DNA of 64,000 nt. Source: Parvularcula oceani. Its GTDB lineage: Bacteria; Pseudomonadota; Alphaproteobacteria; Caulobacterales; Parvularculaceae. The notes below the pieces were generated by a model that was not told where the DNA came from, searched no databases, and worked only from the letters and a program-made list of their open reading frames with translations. Shown here in pieces: positions 29,399 through 38,424 of this stretch (position 1 is its first letter; the number at the start of each line of letters is the position of its first letter). The position numbers and the translations under genes were made by a program. The stretch spans positions 1 through 64,000 of the forward strand of contig NZ_JPHU01000016.1 of assembly GCF_000733125.1 (NCBI RefSeq). The letters run 5' to 3'.

Positions 29399-29601
29399 GC
29401 CTCCTCCACCGGCCGGTTCATCCAGCGGAAGACGGGCTTGAGCGGGAAGGCCCAGACCGTGCCCGCGACGATGTAGAAGACGAGATAGACTGCCCAGTGA
29501 TCGGGCAGGTGGTCCGAGATCCACAGGACGAGGCCCATATAGAGAAGGAGCGCAGGGCCGAAGGCGAGCATGCCGATCAGCTTCTTGGTCCGCGGCGACA
29601 T
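29395..29601 (-). CDS. DUF2842 family small membrane protein
   Basis: This 68-aa protein has two membrane helices (about 8-27 and 37-55) and the DUF2842 pattern (RTKKLIGM, HWAVYLVFYIVAGTVWAFPLKP). It is common next to heme A synthase or as an orphan in alphaproteobacteria; function is unknown. It is first in the operon leading to pxpABC. It lies 69 bp from the divergent ctaA gene, which suggests a shared promoter region. Confidence 0.85.
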   Translation of the reverse strand: MSPRTKKLIGMLAFGPALLLYMGLVLWISDHLPDHWAVYLVFYIVAGTVWAFPLKPVFRWMNRPVEEA

Positions 29602-29670
29602 CGCGATTCTTCGGTCCCTTGTGGCGTCTCGTCCCCTTCATCTGGGGCGCGGCGCTCTTATAACCATCCC

Positions 29671-30774
29671 ATGAACGCGCAGAACCCCCCGGCCGGAGCG
29701 CCGCCCCGCATCGTCCGCGACTGGCTGGCCGTGATGGCCGGCCTGATCGCGATCATGGTCGTGGTCGGCGGCGCGACGCGCCTGACGGATTCAGGGCTGT
29801 CCATCGTCCAGTGGGACCTGATCATGGGGACGCTGCCGCCCCTGTCGGCGGCGGACTGGGAAGAGGCCTTCGCGCAATACCGGCAGATCCCCGAATACGA
29901 ACTCGTCAATGCGGGCATGTCGCTGCACGAGTTCAAGTCGATCTTCTGGTGGGAATGGGCGCACCGGAATCTCGGGCGCTTCATTGGGCTGGCCTTCGCG
30001 CTGCCGCTCTTGTGGTTCAGCGCGCGGGGGCTGGTCCGGGGCAATCTGCGCTGGCGGCTCTGGGGCCTCTTCGCGCTGGTCTGCCTTCAGGGCGCGATCG
30101 GCTGGTTCATGGTGTCGTCCGGCCTGTCCGAGCGGGTGGATGTCAGCCAGTACCGCCTGGCCCTGCATCTCGGCACGGCCTTCGTCCTGTTCGGCCTCGT
30201 CGTGTGGCAGGTGCTGGCGCTGTCCCGTCCGCGCGGCACGGGGGCCGGGGCGCGCCTGGGCGGGTTCGCGGTCTTCATGCTCTGCGCGGTGTTCGCACAG
30301 ATTATTCTCGGCGCCTTCGTCGCGGGGCTGCGGGCCGGTCTCACCTATAATAGCTGGCCCCTGATGGATGGCGGCTTCTTGCCGGATGCCTATTTCGGCG
30401 AGCCCGCCCGCTTCGCCGATCTCTTCGAGCGCATCGCGGCGGTGCAGTTCAATCACCGCCTGGGCGCCTATCTCCTCTTCGCGCTCGCTGGCGCCTTCGC
30501 CTGGCGCTGCTACAGGGCGGGGCCCGCCTATCGCAGATATGGCGCGAGCATGTTCGGCGCCGTGACGGTCCAGGCGCTGATCGGCATCTGGACGCTGGTC
30601 GCGGTGGTCCCGCTGCCCCTCGGCCTCCTGCACCAGGCCGGCGCGCTCGGCGTCCTGACCGTGGCGGTCTGGTCGGTCTATGCCCTCAGTCCTGCCCGCC
30701 GGCGCGCGACAGATCCGGCACGGCGGGGCGGACATCGAAGCGCGGCGCATCCACATCCGGCTCCGGCCCCGTAG
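29671..30774 (+). CDS. ctaA: Heme A synthase, COX15 type
   Basis: This 367-aa protein has eight membrane helices. The heme-ligand histidines sit in FWWEWAHRNLGR, ALHLGTAF, VQFNHRLGAY and LLHQAGAL. It oxidises heme O to heme A for aa3-type cytochrome oxidase. ATG 29671 places the first helix correctly. The hydrophilic Arg/His/Pro-rich C-terminal tail overlaps the convergent lipoprotein gene by 89 bases and may be an unselected extension. Confidence 0.94.
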   Translation: MNAQNPPAGAPPRIVRDWLAVMAGLIAIMVVVGGATRLTDSGLSIVQWDLIMGTLPPLSAADWEEAFAQYRQIPEYELVNAGMSLHEFKSIFWWEWAHRNLGRFIGLAFALPLLWFSARGLVRGNLRWRLWGLFALVCLQGAIGWFMVSSGLSERVDVSQYRLALHLGTAFVLFGLVVWQVLALSRPRGTGAGARLGGFAVFMLCAVFAQIILGAFVAGLRAGLTYNSWPLMDGGFLPDAYFGEPARFADLFERIAAVQFNHRLGAYLLFALAGAFAWRCYRAGPAYRRYGASMFGAVTVQALIGIWTLVAVVPLPLGLLHQAGALGVLTVAVWSVYALSPARRRATDPARRGGHRSAAHPHPAPAP

Positions 30775-31867
30775 CCGCTTCGGGCACGGTGGGGCCGCCT
30801 TCGGGACGGCCTTCGGCGTTCAGGGACCGCCGCGCCACCGTGGTCGTCTCCTCGATGCCGAGCGCGCGGGCGAGCCCCGCCCAGGGCAGAAGCTTCAGCG
30901 CGCCTTCCGCGTCGAGCACCGCGACCACGCCGTCGCGGTAGATGCTGCCGAAATTGCCCGAGCCCGCAGCGAGCACGGCGATGGCGGCGTCATCTGTCAC
31001 GCCCTCGCGCTGCGGCGCGGTCCTCGCCGCCTCCGCACCGTCCTCGAGAGGGAAGGGCAGGGCGCGGATCGTGCCGTCCGCGCCGCCTGCGAGGAGATAG
31101 CCTCCGCTCTCGCTCACCGTGACGGCGGCGAGGGCGGTCGCGGGCGTCCCGCCGAACAGGTCGCCATAGCCGTCGCTTTCGCCGTCAGGAGAGAGTTCCG
31201 CGACGCCGCCATCGGCGCTCAGGACGAAGAAGCCTTCCCGCGAGGCGGCGCAGCCGGCCGCGCCGTCCAGCGCAGGAACCGGCTCGGCGACCGCCGCATT
31301 CCCGCCGAGCGTAACGCCGTAAAGGCTCGCTGCCCCGTCGGCGGAGACGCGCAGGACCGTGCCGCCGAGCGCGCAGAGCGCTCTCGTTCCGCCAGGCGCG
31401 GGCACCGCCGCGACCTCCGCGAAGCTGCGGTCCGGCGCGACGCTATAGAAGGCGATCTCTCCGCCGCGTCCAGCAGCGGCGAGAGTGTTCGAAGGATCGC
31501 CGTCGTCCGGATAGCTCACGGCCACGCCGCCGCTGAAATCGCCCTCGACAGAACTCAGCGTCACACCGGAATCAACCGGAATGACGGCCAGGCCCGCCTC
31601 TCCGTTCGCGGCGAGGACGGCGCTCTCGAAGGAGAGGGTGGGATGCTGCCAGACGGCGAGGCCCGACACCGCGCTTTCGAAGCTGCCGAGCGTATCGGTG
31701 TAGATGGCGCGGGGCGCGGGGCGCTCGGGCCGCTGGCGCAGAGGCTCGCCCAGCGTGATCTCCTCGGGCCTCTCCGCAGCCTCGGGCACGGCGACCTCCG
31801 CTTCGTCCCCGCCGCAGGCGGCGAGCGTCAGGGCGAGAAGGCTGGTCGCGAGCAGCGGTCTGATCAT
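30686..31867 (-). CDS. Lipoprotein with WD-like/propeller repeats, function unknown
   Basis: This 393-aa protein has lipobox LAAC (Cys18). The body shows repeated short beta segments (for example GGVAVSYPDDGDPSN, GEIAFYSVAPDRSFAEV, GGYLLAGGADGTIRALPF), suggesting a beta-propeller. Relatives of bacterial phytase-like propellers look similar, but I see no metal-binding signature. The start at 31867 gives the signal peptide. The acidic C-terminus overlaps ctaA on the other strand. Confidence 0.7.
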   Translation of the reverse strand: MIRPLLATSLLALTLAACGGDEAEVAVPEAAERPEEITLGEPLRQRPERPAPRAIYTDTLGSFESAVSGLAVWQHPTLSFESAVLAANGEAGLAVIPVDSGVTLSSVEGDFSGGVAVSYPDDGDPSNTLAAAGRGGEIAFYSVAPDRSFAEVAAVPAPGGTRALCALGGTVLRVSADGAASLYGVTLGGNAAVAEPVPALDGAAGCAASREGFFVLSADGGVAELSPDGESDGYGDLFGGTPATALAAVTVSESGGYLLAGGADGTIRALPFPLEDGAEAARTAPQREGVTDDAAIAVLAAGSGNFGSIYRDGVVAVLDAEGALKLLPWAGLARALGIEETTTVARRSLNAEGRPEGGPTVPEAATGPEPDVDAPRFDVRPAVPDLSRAGGQD

Positions 31868-32004
31868 GGGGAAGAGTCCTTCGAAAGAAAGCGGCGCCCT
31901 TCTAACACATGGAAACCACAAGGCTATCCGGACCGCTCCGGGAATGGGGTAGCAGGATACCACATGGCTAGCGGCCTGTTCGCGCATGATTTCTCCGAGC
32001 CGTG

Positions 32005-32033
32005 TTGACAAGTTCGCGCGCGGGCCGTACTGG
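32005..32033 (+). promoter_or_regulatory. Probable sigma70 promoter of rplM-rpsI
   Basis: TTGACA at 32005-32010 is separated by 17 bases from TACTGG at 32028-32033. The -35 is perfect and the -10 weak, as is common in GC-rich alphaproteobacteria. It lies 39 bases upstream of rplM. Confidence 0.5.
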
Positions 32034-32071
32034 CCCGGCCTTCGGAACAACACGCAACAGAAGGGTCCGGC

Positions 32072-32554
32072 ATGCAGACCGAGGCCAGCAAGACCTACAA
32101 CACCAAACCCGCCGACATCGAGAAGAAGTGGGTGCTGATCGACGCGGAGAAGCTCGTCGTCGGCCGCCTCGCCTCGATCATCGCCCTGCGCCTGCGCGGC
32201 AAGCACCTGCCGACCTTCACGCCGCATGTGGACGATGGCGACCATGTCGTCGTCATCAATGCCGAGAAGGTCGCCTTCACCGGCCGCAAGCGCGAGAAGC
32301 AGACCTATTACAAGCACACCGGCTATCCGGGCGGCCTCAAATCCGTCACCGCCGACAAGGTGCTCGAAGGCCGCTTCCCCGAGCGCGTCCTGCACAAGGC
32401 CGTCGAGCGCATGATGCCCAAGGAGAGCCCGCTCGCGCGGCGCCAGATGAAGCATCTGCACATCTATGCCGGCTCCGAGCACCCGCACGAGGCGCAGAAG
32501 CCCGAAGTGCTCGACGTCGCTGCCATGAACGCCAAGAACACGCTCCGCGGCTGA
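32072..32554 (+). CDS. rplM: 50S ribosomal protein L13
   Basis: This 160-aa protein has [17 protein letters not shown] at the start, [14 protein letters not shown] and [22 protein letters not shown] near the end, all L13 signatures. It is an early assembly 50S protein and is co-transcribed with rpsI after a 13-base gap. Confidence 0.98.
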   Translation: MQTEASKTYNTKPADIEKKWVLIDAEKLVVGRLASIIALRLRGKHLPTFTPHVDDGDHVVVINAEKVAFTGRKREKQTYYKHTGYPGGLKSVTADKVLEGRFPERVLHKAVERMMPKESPLARRQMKHLHIYAGSEHPHEAQKPEVLDVAAMNAKNTLRG

Positions 32555-32567
32555 GGAACGAGAGATT

Positions 32568-33071
32568 ATGTCTGAGACCACTGCGGGCCTCGAAGGCCTC
32601 AAAGACCTCGCCGCCGACGCCGGCGTCATCTCCGAAGAGGCGGCGCAGGACGATTACGTCCCCGCCGAGCCGAAGATCGACGAGCAGGGCCGCTCCTACG
32701 CCACCGGCAAGCGCAAGACGGCCGTCGCGCGCGTCTGGATCAAGCCCGGCAACGGCAAGATCATCGTCAACAAGAAGGACTACACCGAATATTTCGGCCG
32801 TCCGGTCCTTCAGATGATCCTGCGCCAGCCGCTCGACGCGGCCGACCGCAAGGACCAGTTCGACGTCTACTGCACCGTCAAGGGCTCCGGCCCCTCGGGA
32901 CAGGCGGGCGCCGTGCGCCACGGCATCTCCCGCGCGCTGACCTATTACGAGCCGGGCCTGCGCCCCGTGCTCAAGAAGGGCGGCTTCCTGACCCGCGACT
33001 CCCGTGCGGTCGAGCGGAAGAAATACGGCAAGGCGAAAGCCCGCCGGAGCTTCCAGTTCTCCAAGCGCTGA
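32568..33071 (+). CDS. rpsI: 30S ribosomal protein S9
   Basis: This 167-aa protein has an N-terminal acidic extension (about 40 residues, common in alphaproteobacteria), then [18 protein letters not shown] and [15 protein letters not shown]. It ends in FQFSKR, whose terminal Lys-Arg contacts P-site tRNA. Confidence 0.98.
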   Translation: MSETTAGLEGLKDLAADAGVISEEAAQDDYVPAEPKIDEQGRSYATGKRKTAVARVWIKPGNGKIIVNKKDYTEYFGRPVLQMILRQPLDAADRKDQFDVYCTVKGSGPSGQAGAVRHGISRALTYYEPGLRPVLKKGGFLTRDSRAVERKKYGKAKARRSFQFSKR

Positions 33072-33096
33072 GGCGCCGAGACTTTCCGACCAAGGC

Positions 33097-33126
33097 AAAG
33101 CCCCGCTCCGGCGGGGCTTTTCTTTT
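33097..33126 (+). terminator. Terminator after rpsI
   Basis: A 10-bp stem AAAGCCCCGC / GCGGGGCTTT with loop TCCG is followed by TCTTTT. Confidence 0.92.
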
Positions 33127-33134
33127 CCGGTCCC

Positions 33135-33308
33135 TCACGCCGCGCTCTCATCCCGGCCGGCGGGCCGCCGCCGCCGTGCCGCGCGCTTGCGGTAGCGGCT
33201 GCGCTTCAGGCGCCGGCGCGAGCGGTCGCGGATGCCCGAAAGCTCCGATTCCGGCGGGAAGTAGCCGAACATGATCTCCTCCACTTGACGGGCGGCCCCG
33301 ATGACCAT
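33135..33308 (-). CDS. Possible small basic protein
   Basis: This 57-aa frame from ATG 33308 has a plausible amphipathic start (VIGAARQVEEIMFGYFPPE) and a very basic tail (RRRLKRSRYRKRAARRRR). It lies just downstream of the OxyR-like gene on the same strand. No family is recognised, and Arg-rich tails also arise by chance in GC-rich DNA, so it may not be real. A TTG start at 33359 is the alternative. Confidence 0.35.
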   Translation of the reverse strand: MVIGAARQVEEIMFGYFPPESELSGIRDRSRRRLKRSRYRKRAARRRRPAGRDESAA

Positions 33309-33387
33309 CCTCGCGATGAAGTCGGATGGCGGGCCGTCATGCGGAAGAGGAATAGGCAAAGCCGATCGCGACCGTCCGCGCCGCCGA

Positions 33388-34305
33388 TCATGTCTCGACC
33401 GTGACGCTCGGAAAGACTGCGCCGACGGTCTCCCGGATCTGGGCGGCGAGCAGGCGATAGGCGGGCGGGTCGCCCGCGCTCCTGCGCCAGGCGAGGCCGA
33501 TCGAGCGGGTGATCGGCCGCCTTGGCCGCAGGATCACGACATCGCCGGCATCGCGCACCTCCGAAGCGACATAGAGCGCTGGCAGGAAGGTTGCGCCCAT
33601 TCCCATCGCCACCATCTGGCGCAGTGCGTCGAGGCTCGTGCCTTCGTAATCGCGGCGCGGGTGCGCGCCATGCGCCTTGCAAAGAGCGATGACTTGGTCG
33701 TGCAGATGGTAGCGTTCGCCGAGCGACAGGACATCGAGGCCTGCAAGATCGCCCGGCTCAAACGGCCCAGACGCTGCGAGGGGATGGTCTCCGGCGACGG
33801 CGAGATAGAGCGGCTCGCGGAACAGGCGGGCGGCGGTCAGGTCGGCGCTGCCGAGCGGAAGCTGCGCCAGCATCACGTCATGGCGCCCCTCGGCGAGTTC
33901 CCGCTCGAGATCGACCTGCGCGCCCTCCCGGATGATCAGACCCAGCGCGTCGTGATCGGCATGCAGCCTCTTGACGACATGGGGCAGGAGATAGGGCCCC
34001 AGGGTCGGCTTGACGCCGAGCCGCAACGTGCCGCGCAGTCCGGTTTCGGCCGTCAGGTCCCGAAGCGCCCGCACTTCGTCGAGGATGGCTGTCGCACGTG
34101 CCGCCACCTCGCGCCCGAGCGGCGTCAGGGCGACAGTGCCCCCGCCGCGTTCCACGAGCCGAACCCCGAGAGCGCTTTCGAGCTGCTGGATCTGCTGGCT
34201 GAGCGAAGGCTGGCTGATGCCGCACCGCTCGGCGGCCTTGCGGAAGTTCAGGGTGTGGGACAGTGCCGTGAGATAGCGCAGCTGCCGCAGGGTAGGCTCG
34301 GCCAT
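33388..34305 (-). CDS. OxyR-like LysR family regulator lacking the peroxidatic Cys
   Basis: This 305-aa LysR regulator has a winged HTH (about 18-37, FRKAAERCGISQPSLSQQIQ). Its effector domain aligns with OxyR over LSLGERYHLHDQVIALCKAHGA and TSLDALRQMVAMGMGATFLPAL. At the place of E. coli OxyR Cys199 it has His200, while the Cys208 equivalent (Cys209) is kept. The normal peroxide-sensing disulfide therefore cannot form. No catalase or peroxidase gene is adjacent. OxyR-like by fold; the inducer is uncertain. Confidence 0.85.
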   Translation of the reverse strand: MAEPTLRQLRYLTALSHTLNFRKAAERCGISQPSLSQQIQQLESALGVRLVERGGGTVALTPLGREVAARATAILDEVRALRDLTAETGLRGTLRLGVKPTLGPYLLPHVVKRLHADHDALGLIIREGAQVDLERELAEGRHDVMLAQLPLGSADLTAARLFREPLYLAVAGDHPLAASGPFEPGDLAGLDVLSLGERYHLHDQVIALCKAHGAHPRRDYEGTSLDALRQMVAMGMGATFLPALYVASEVRDAGDVVILRPRRPITRSIGLAWRRSAGDPPAYRLLAAQIRETVGAVFPSVTVET

Positions 34306-34416
34306 GACACCACTCCCCGATAGAGAAAGCCTATGAGCATTTGAGGCATCGCCGTCTTTCGCGCCAGAGCGGTCACCACGATCTGCATCGGGTCACCAAG
34401 CCGAGGAGGCCGGATC

Positions 34417-34614
34417 ATGAGCGCAGTCGCAAATGCCCATCTGATAGCGAGCGAGGCACGTCACCGGGCCGCGGACCGGGCCGTCGCCGAGGAGGCGCGC
34501 CGGCCGCTGCCCGATCAGCTGCGGCTCCAGGCTCTCAAGAAAAGGCGCCTCTACCTCAAGCAGAAGCTGACCTGGCTGCGCATCGCGGCCGAGCGCAACG
34601 CGCTGACGGCCTGA
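34417..34614 (+). CDS. DUF465 (YdcH-like) small protein
   Basis: This 65-aa helical protein has the DUF465 core LRLQALKKRRLYLKQKL near its C-terminus. Family function is unknown; members are small coiled-coil proteins. It lies divergent from the OxyR-like gene and eight bases before nhaA, with GAGGAGG before the ATG. Confidence 0.75.
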   Translation: MSAVANAHLIASEARHRAADRAVAEEARRPLPDQLRLQALKKRRLYLKQKLTWLRIAAERNALTA

Positions 34615-34622
34615 GACCGTCC

Positions 34623-35858
34623 ATGCCGAGCGCCGCGGCCGCCTCCCCTCCTGTGCTGACCAGCCGGATCCGCGACTTCCTGCGGATGGAGGCCTCGGGC
34701 GGCATCATGCTCGCGGCGGCCGCGGCGCTCGCTCTCCTGATCAGCAATTCGGCGCTCCGTTCTGCCTATGTGGCGCTCCTGGAGACGCCGGTCAGCGTAC
34801 GGATCGGGAGTCTCCTGCTCGACAAGCCCCTGCTGCTCTGGGTGAATGACGGCCTGATGGCCGTGTTCTTCTTTCTTGTGGGCCTCGAGATCAAAAGAGA
34901 GGTCCTGAAGGGCGAGCTGTCGAGCCTGTCGCGCGCCGCCCTGCCGATCTTCGCTGCGATCGGCGGCATGGCCGTGCCGGCCCTGATCTATGCGGGGGTG
35001 AACTGGAACAATGCGGAGGCGCTGCGGGGCTGGGCCATTCCCGCCGCCACGGACATAGCCTTCGCCCTCGGCATACTCGCCGTTCTGGGACGCCGCGTGC
35101 CCGTCTCGCTGAAGGTCTTCCTGCTCGCCGTCGCGATCATCGACGACCTTGGGGCGATCGTCATCATCGCTCTGTTCTATACGAGTGAGCTGTCCCTGCT
35201 GGCCCTCGGCCTCGCAAGCGGCGGCCTTGTCATCTTGATCGGCTTCAACGTCGCCGGCGTGCGGCGCGCCGCCCCCTATCTCCTGATCGGGATCGTGATG
35301 TGGGTGTGCGTGTTGAAGTCCGGCGTCCACGCCACGCTGGCCGGCGTGCTGGTCGCGCTGACCATTCCGATGCGGGCCACCTCCGAGGAGGCGCCCGCTC
35401 CGCTCTACCGGATCGAGCACGGCCTGCACCCCTGGGTCGCCTTTCTCATCCTGCCCGTCTTCGCCTTCGCCAATGCCGGCGTGAGCTTCGCCGGCCTGAC
35501 GCCGGCGGCCCTTCTCGCCCCCGTGCCGCTCGGCATCCTGCTCGGCCTTTTCGTGGGAAAGCAGCTGGGCGTGATGGGCGCATCCTGGCTGGCGGTCAGG
35601 GCGGGGCTTGCGCGGCTGCCCGAAGGCCTCAGCTGGGCGATGCTCTACGGCGCTGCCTGCCTTACGGGGGTGGGCTTCACCATGAGCCTGTTCATCGGCT
35701 CTCTGGCCTTCGAAACGCCCGAGCAGCGCGATGCGGTCCGTCTCGGCGTGGTCGGCGGATCGCTCCTTTCGGCGCTGCTCGGCTATGGCGTCCTGCGCCT
35801 GGCCAGCCGCCTGCACGCCGGGGCGGCGCAGGGTGGTCGGCCTGCGCTATCCTCCTAG
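34623..35858 (+). CDS. nhaA: Na+/H+ antiporter NhaA
   Basis: This 411-aa protein has 12 membrane helices. It carries VFFFLVGLEIKREVLKGEL, the discontinuous helix segment ATDIAFALG, the ion-binding Asp pair in IIDDLGAI, and LTGVGFTMSLFIG. It exports Na+ (or Li+) in exchange for protons. ATG 34623 is selected; the longer frame to 34341 overlaps the DUF465 gene. Confidence 0.96.
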   Translation: MPSAAAASPPVLTSRIRDFLRMEASGGIMLAAAAALALLISNSALRSAYVALLETPVSVRIGSLLLDKPLLLWVNDGLMAVFFFLVGLEIKREVLKGELSSLSRAALPIFAAIGGMAVPALIYAGVNWNNAEALRGWAIPAATDIAFALGILAVLGRRVPVSLKVFLLAVAIIDDLGAIVIIALFYTSELSLLALGLASGGLVILIGFNVAGVRRAAPYLLIGIVMWVCVLKSGVHATLAGVLVALTIPMRATSEEAPAPLYRIEHGLHPWVAFLILPVFAFANAGVSFAGLTPAALLAPVPLGILLGLFVGKQLGVMGASWLAVRAGLARLPEGLSWAMLYGAACLTGVGFTMSLFIGSLAFETPEQRDAVRLGVVGGSLLSALLGYGVLRLASRLHAGAAQGGRPALSS

Positions 35859-35882
35859 CTTCTGCAGGTCAGGAGGACGCGA

Positions 35883-37421
35883 ATGCCGAGCGCAGAGCTA
35901 GGACCGATCAGCGACTATTCCGAGAACACGCCTGCCAAGGCGAGCGGCGGTGGGCGCGAATTCGTCGTGGTGCGCAGGGGAGAGGGCGCCTTCGTCCTCG
36001 ATCACGCCTGCCAGCACCTCGGCGCGCCGATGTCCGACGGCCTCGTCGAGGGCGACACGCTCGTCTGCCCCTGGCACCGGGCGGTCTATGCCCTCGGCAC
36101 CGGCGCATTGCTGGAACCGCCGGGCTGCAACCAGCAGCGCGCCTACAAGACGCAGGTCAAGGACGGCATCCTGATCGCGAGCTGGGAGGAGGACGAGGCG
36201 CCGCATCCCGCGCCGCCCATGGCCTCCGCCGGGAGCGACAAGCGGCGCTTCGGGATCCTGGGCGCGGGCGCGGCCGGGCTCACCGCCGCCGAGGCGCTGC
36301 GCGAATACGGATTCGAAGGCGAGATCGTCCTCGTCGACGGCGAGGAATCCTCTCCTTACGACCGCACCAAGCTCTCAAAGGGGCTGGTGGAGGAAGACGA
36401 GGTTCCGCGCCTGCGCGGGGAGCGCTTCCTCGCGCAGCACGACATCTCGCCGCTCAGGGCGACCGTGACCGTGATCGACCTGCCCTCGCGCACCCTGCAA
36501 TTCGAGGAGGGCGAGGATCTGCATTGCGACGGGCTCATCCTCGCGCCGGGCTCCGAGCCGCGCCGTCTGGACCTGCCGGGCGCGGACCTCCAGCGGGTCG
36601 TCACCCTGCGCTCGGCCGCCGATGCGCTGACGCTCAAGGACTATGTCCAGGGCGCCAAGCGCGCCGCGGTGATCGGCAGCGGCTTCATCGGGATGGAGCT
36701 GGCGACGGTGCTGCGGAACCAGGACCTGCCGGTGACCATCGTGGCGCGGGACGAGATCCCCTTCGAGAAGATTCTCGGCGAGCGGATCGGCCGCCGCCTG
36801 CGCCGCGAGCAGGAAGAGGCGGGCGTCACCTATGCGGGCGGCGCGGAGATCGAGGAGTTCGAGGGCGAGGAGCAGGTGCGCGCCGTCAACCTCAAGGACG
36901 GGCGCCGGATCGAGGCCGATCTCGTCGTCATGGCTGTGGGCGTCTCGCCCCGCACGGACCTCCTGAACGTCGAAAAGGAGGAGGATGGCGGCATCCTGAC
37001 CGATGCCGCGCTGCGCCTGCCCGATGTGGAGGGCGTCGTCCTGGCGGGCGACATCGCCCATCTGCCCGGCCCCTGGGGGCCGATCCGGGTCGAGCACTGG
37101 CGCTGGGCCCAGCAGCTCGGCCGCCTCGCCGCGCGCAGCCTCCTGGGCCAGGAGGTCGCCTATGAGGGCGCGCCCTTCTTCTGGACCAAGCAGCAGGCGC
37201 CCGGCTCCTATGTCTATTTCGGCCATGCCGAGGGCTTCGACGAGATCCGCTATGAGGGGGAGCCCGATGCCGGCAAGGATTTCGCGGCCTATTATTTCAA
37301 GGACGGCAAGGTGATGGCCGTGTTCGGCCACGGCATGACCGATTCCCTGTCCGCGCTGGAGCGGCGGATGGCGCGGGAAGGGCCGTTGCCGGCGGAGGTG
37401 GCGGCAGGCGCCTCAGCCTAG
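35883..37421 (+). CDS. Rieske [2Fe-2S]-FAD/NAD oxidoreductase fusion (AIFM3-like)
   Basis: This 512-aa protein joins an N-terminal Rieske domain (ligands Cys43, His45, Cys62, His65 in CQHLG and CPWH) to a ferredoxin-reductase-like flavoprotein. The FAD motif [17 protein letters not shown] starts at about residue 124 and the NAD motif [12 protein letters not shown] at about 263. The C-terminal reductase domain continues to the end. The architecture matches AIF-like/AIFM3 proteins, whose role is poorly defined. A stop at 37421 overlaps the convergent lipB. Confidence 0.92.
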   Translation: MPSAELGPISDYSENTPAKASGGGREFVVVRRGEGAFVLDHACQHLGAPMSDGLVEGDTLVCPWHRAVYALGTGALLEPPGCNQQRAYKTQVKDGILIASWEEDEAPHPAPPMASAGSDKRRFGILGAGAAGLTAAEALREYGFEGEIVLVDGEESSPYDRTKLSKGLVEEDEVPRLRGERFLAQHDISPLRATVTVIDLPSRTLQFEEGEDLHCDGLILAPGSEPRRLDLPGADLQRVVTLRSAADALTLKDYVQGAKRAAVIGSGFIGMELATVLRNQDLPVTIVARDEIPFEKILGERIGRRLRREQEEAGVTYAGGAEIEEFEGEEQVRAVNLKDGRRIEADLVVMAVGVSPRTDLLNVEKEEDGGILTDAALRLPDVEGVVLAGDIAHLPGPWGPIRVEHWRWAQQLGRLAARSLLGQEVAYEGAPFFWTKQQAPGSYVYFGHAEGFDEIRYEGEPDAGKDFAAYYFKDGKVMAVFGHGMTDSLSALERRMAREGPLPAEVAAGASA

Positions 37422-38099
37422 GGGGCCGAAGATCCGCTGCCAGCTGACGCGCAGCGCGGCATCGGCCTCGTCCATCGTCACCGGATGGCCGAGATCGACG
37501 AGGCTGGTGACGCCGAGGCCCTCCTCGGCGATGCCGCAGGGCGTGATGCCGCCGAAATGGGAAAGGTCGGGCTCGACGTTCAGCGCGATGCCGTGAAAGC
37601 TGACCCAGCGGCGGATGCGCACGCCGATCGCCGCGATCTTGTCTTCGCGCCGCGGGCCGCCTGGCCGCGTCCTGTCGACCCAGACGCCGACCCGTCCCTC
37701 GCGCAGCTCGCCCTTTATGCCGAACTCGTCGAGCGCCCCGATGATCCAGGCCTCGAGATCGCGCACGAAGCAGCGCACGTCGCGCTTCCGCTTGCGCAGG
37801 TCGAGCATGACATAGGCCACGCGCTGTCCCGGTCCGTGATAGGTATACTGGCCCCCGCGCGCGGAGGGGAAGACGGGGAAGCGCTGCGGATCGAGGAGGT
37901 CGCCGGGCTTCGCCGAAGTGCCGGCGGTGTAAAGGGGCGGGTGCTCGAGGAGCCAGACCTGCTCGCCCACCATCCCCTCATGCATGGCGGCGACATGCGC
38001 CTCCATCTCCGCCACCGCCTGAGGATAGGCGATGCGGCCCGGGCTGACCCGCCATTCGGCGGGGGCGTCCGACCAGTTCGGAGAGCATGCGCGATCCAT
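37413..38099 (-). CDS. lipB: Octanoyl-[acyl-carrier-protein]:protein octanoyltransferase
   Basis: This 228-aa protein transfers octanoate from ACP to lipoyl domains. It has the signature [12 protein letters not shown] and the catalytic Cys in GITPCGI, with the Lys partner in [10 protein letters not shown]. It converges on the Rieske fusion gene with a 9-base overlap. Confidence 0.96.
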   Translation of the reverse strand: MDRACSPNWSDAPAEWRVSPGRIAYPQAVAEMEAHVAAMHEGMVGEQVWLLEHPPLYTAGTSAKPGDLLDPQRFPVFPSARGGQYTYHGPGQRVAYVMLDLRKRKRDVRCFVRDLEAWIIGALDEFGIKGELREGRVGVWVDRTRPGGPRREDKIAAIGVRIRRWVSFHGIALNVEPDLSHFGGITPCGIAEEGLGVTSLVDLGHPVTMDEADAALRVSWQRIFGPLG

Positions 38100-38208
38100 C
38101 GGCTCCGCTTACAGCGTCTTTCTTTCCCGGCAAGGCGAGAAGGGGGTTCACAGAGCCGATTCACCGCGCTATCTGCCCGCTTCCGCGAGGGCATCGCCCC
38201 TCGCCAGT

Positions 38209-38295
38209 GCGGTCGTGGCGGAATTGGTAGACGCGCAGCGTTGAGGTCGCTGTCCGGTAACACGGGTGGAAGTTCGAGTCTTCTCGACCGCACCA
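38209..38295 (+). tRNA. tRNA-Leu(GAG), probable attachment site of the ICE
   Basis: The acceptor GCGGTCG pairs with CGACCGC and is followed by A-CCA (encoded). The anticodon arm CAGCG-TTGAGGT-CGCTG gives anticodon GAG. There is a long variable arm (class II). The integrase gene lies 130 bp beyond its 3' end, the standard arrangement for integration at a tRNA 3' end. Confidence 0.96.
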
Positions 38296-38384
38296 TATTT
38301 AGCTTCTTGCGTTCTCTCTAAATAACTGAATTTCCTAGCAAACTGTTGGGGGCGTGCTCTCTGGCGCGCCTTGCTCGCACTGGT

Positions 38385-38417
38385 TGTGATACAAATTGCA
38401 TACATTCTGTGATACAA
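38385..38417. promoter_or_regulatory. Direct repeats TGTGATACAA upstream of integrase
   Basis: Two exact copies of TGTGATACAA, 38385-38394 and 38408-38417, lie 23 bp apart start to start and end 7 bases before the integrase ATG. They are placed to act as arm-type integrase sites or as an operator for int. The function is inferred from position only. Confidence 0.45.
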
Positions 38418-38424
38418 GGCGGGC

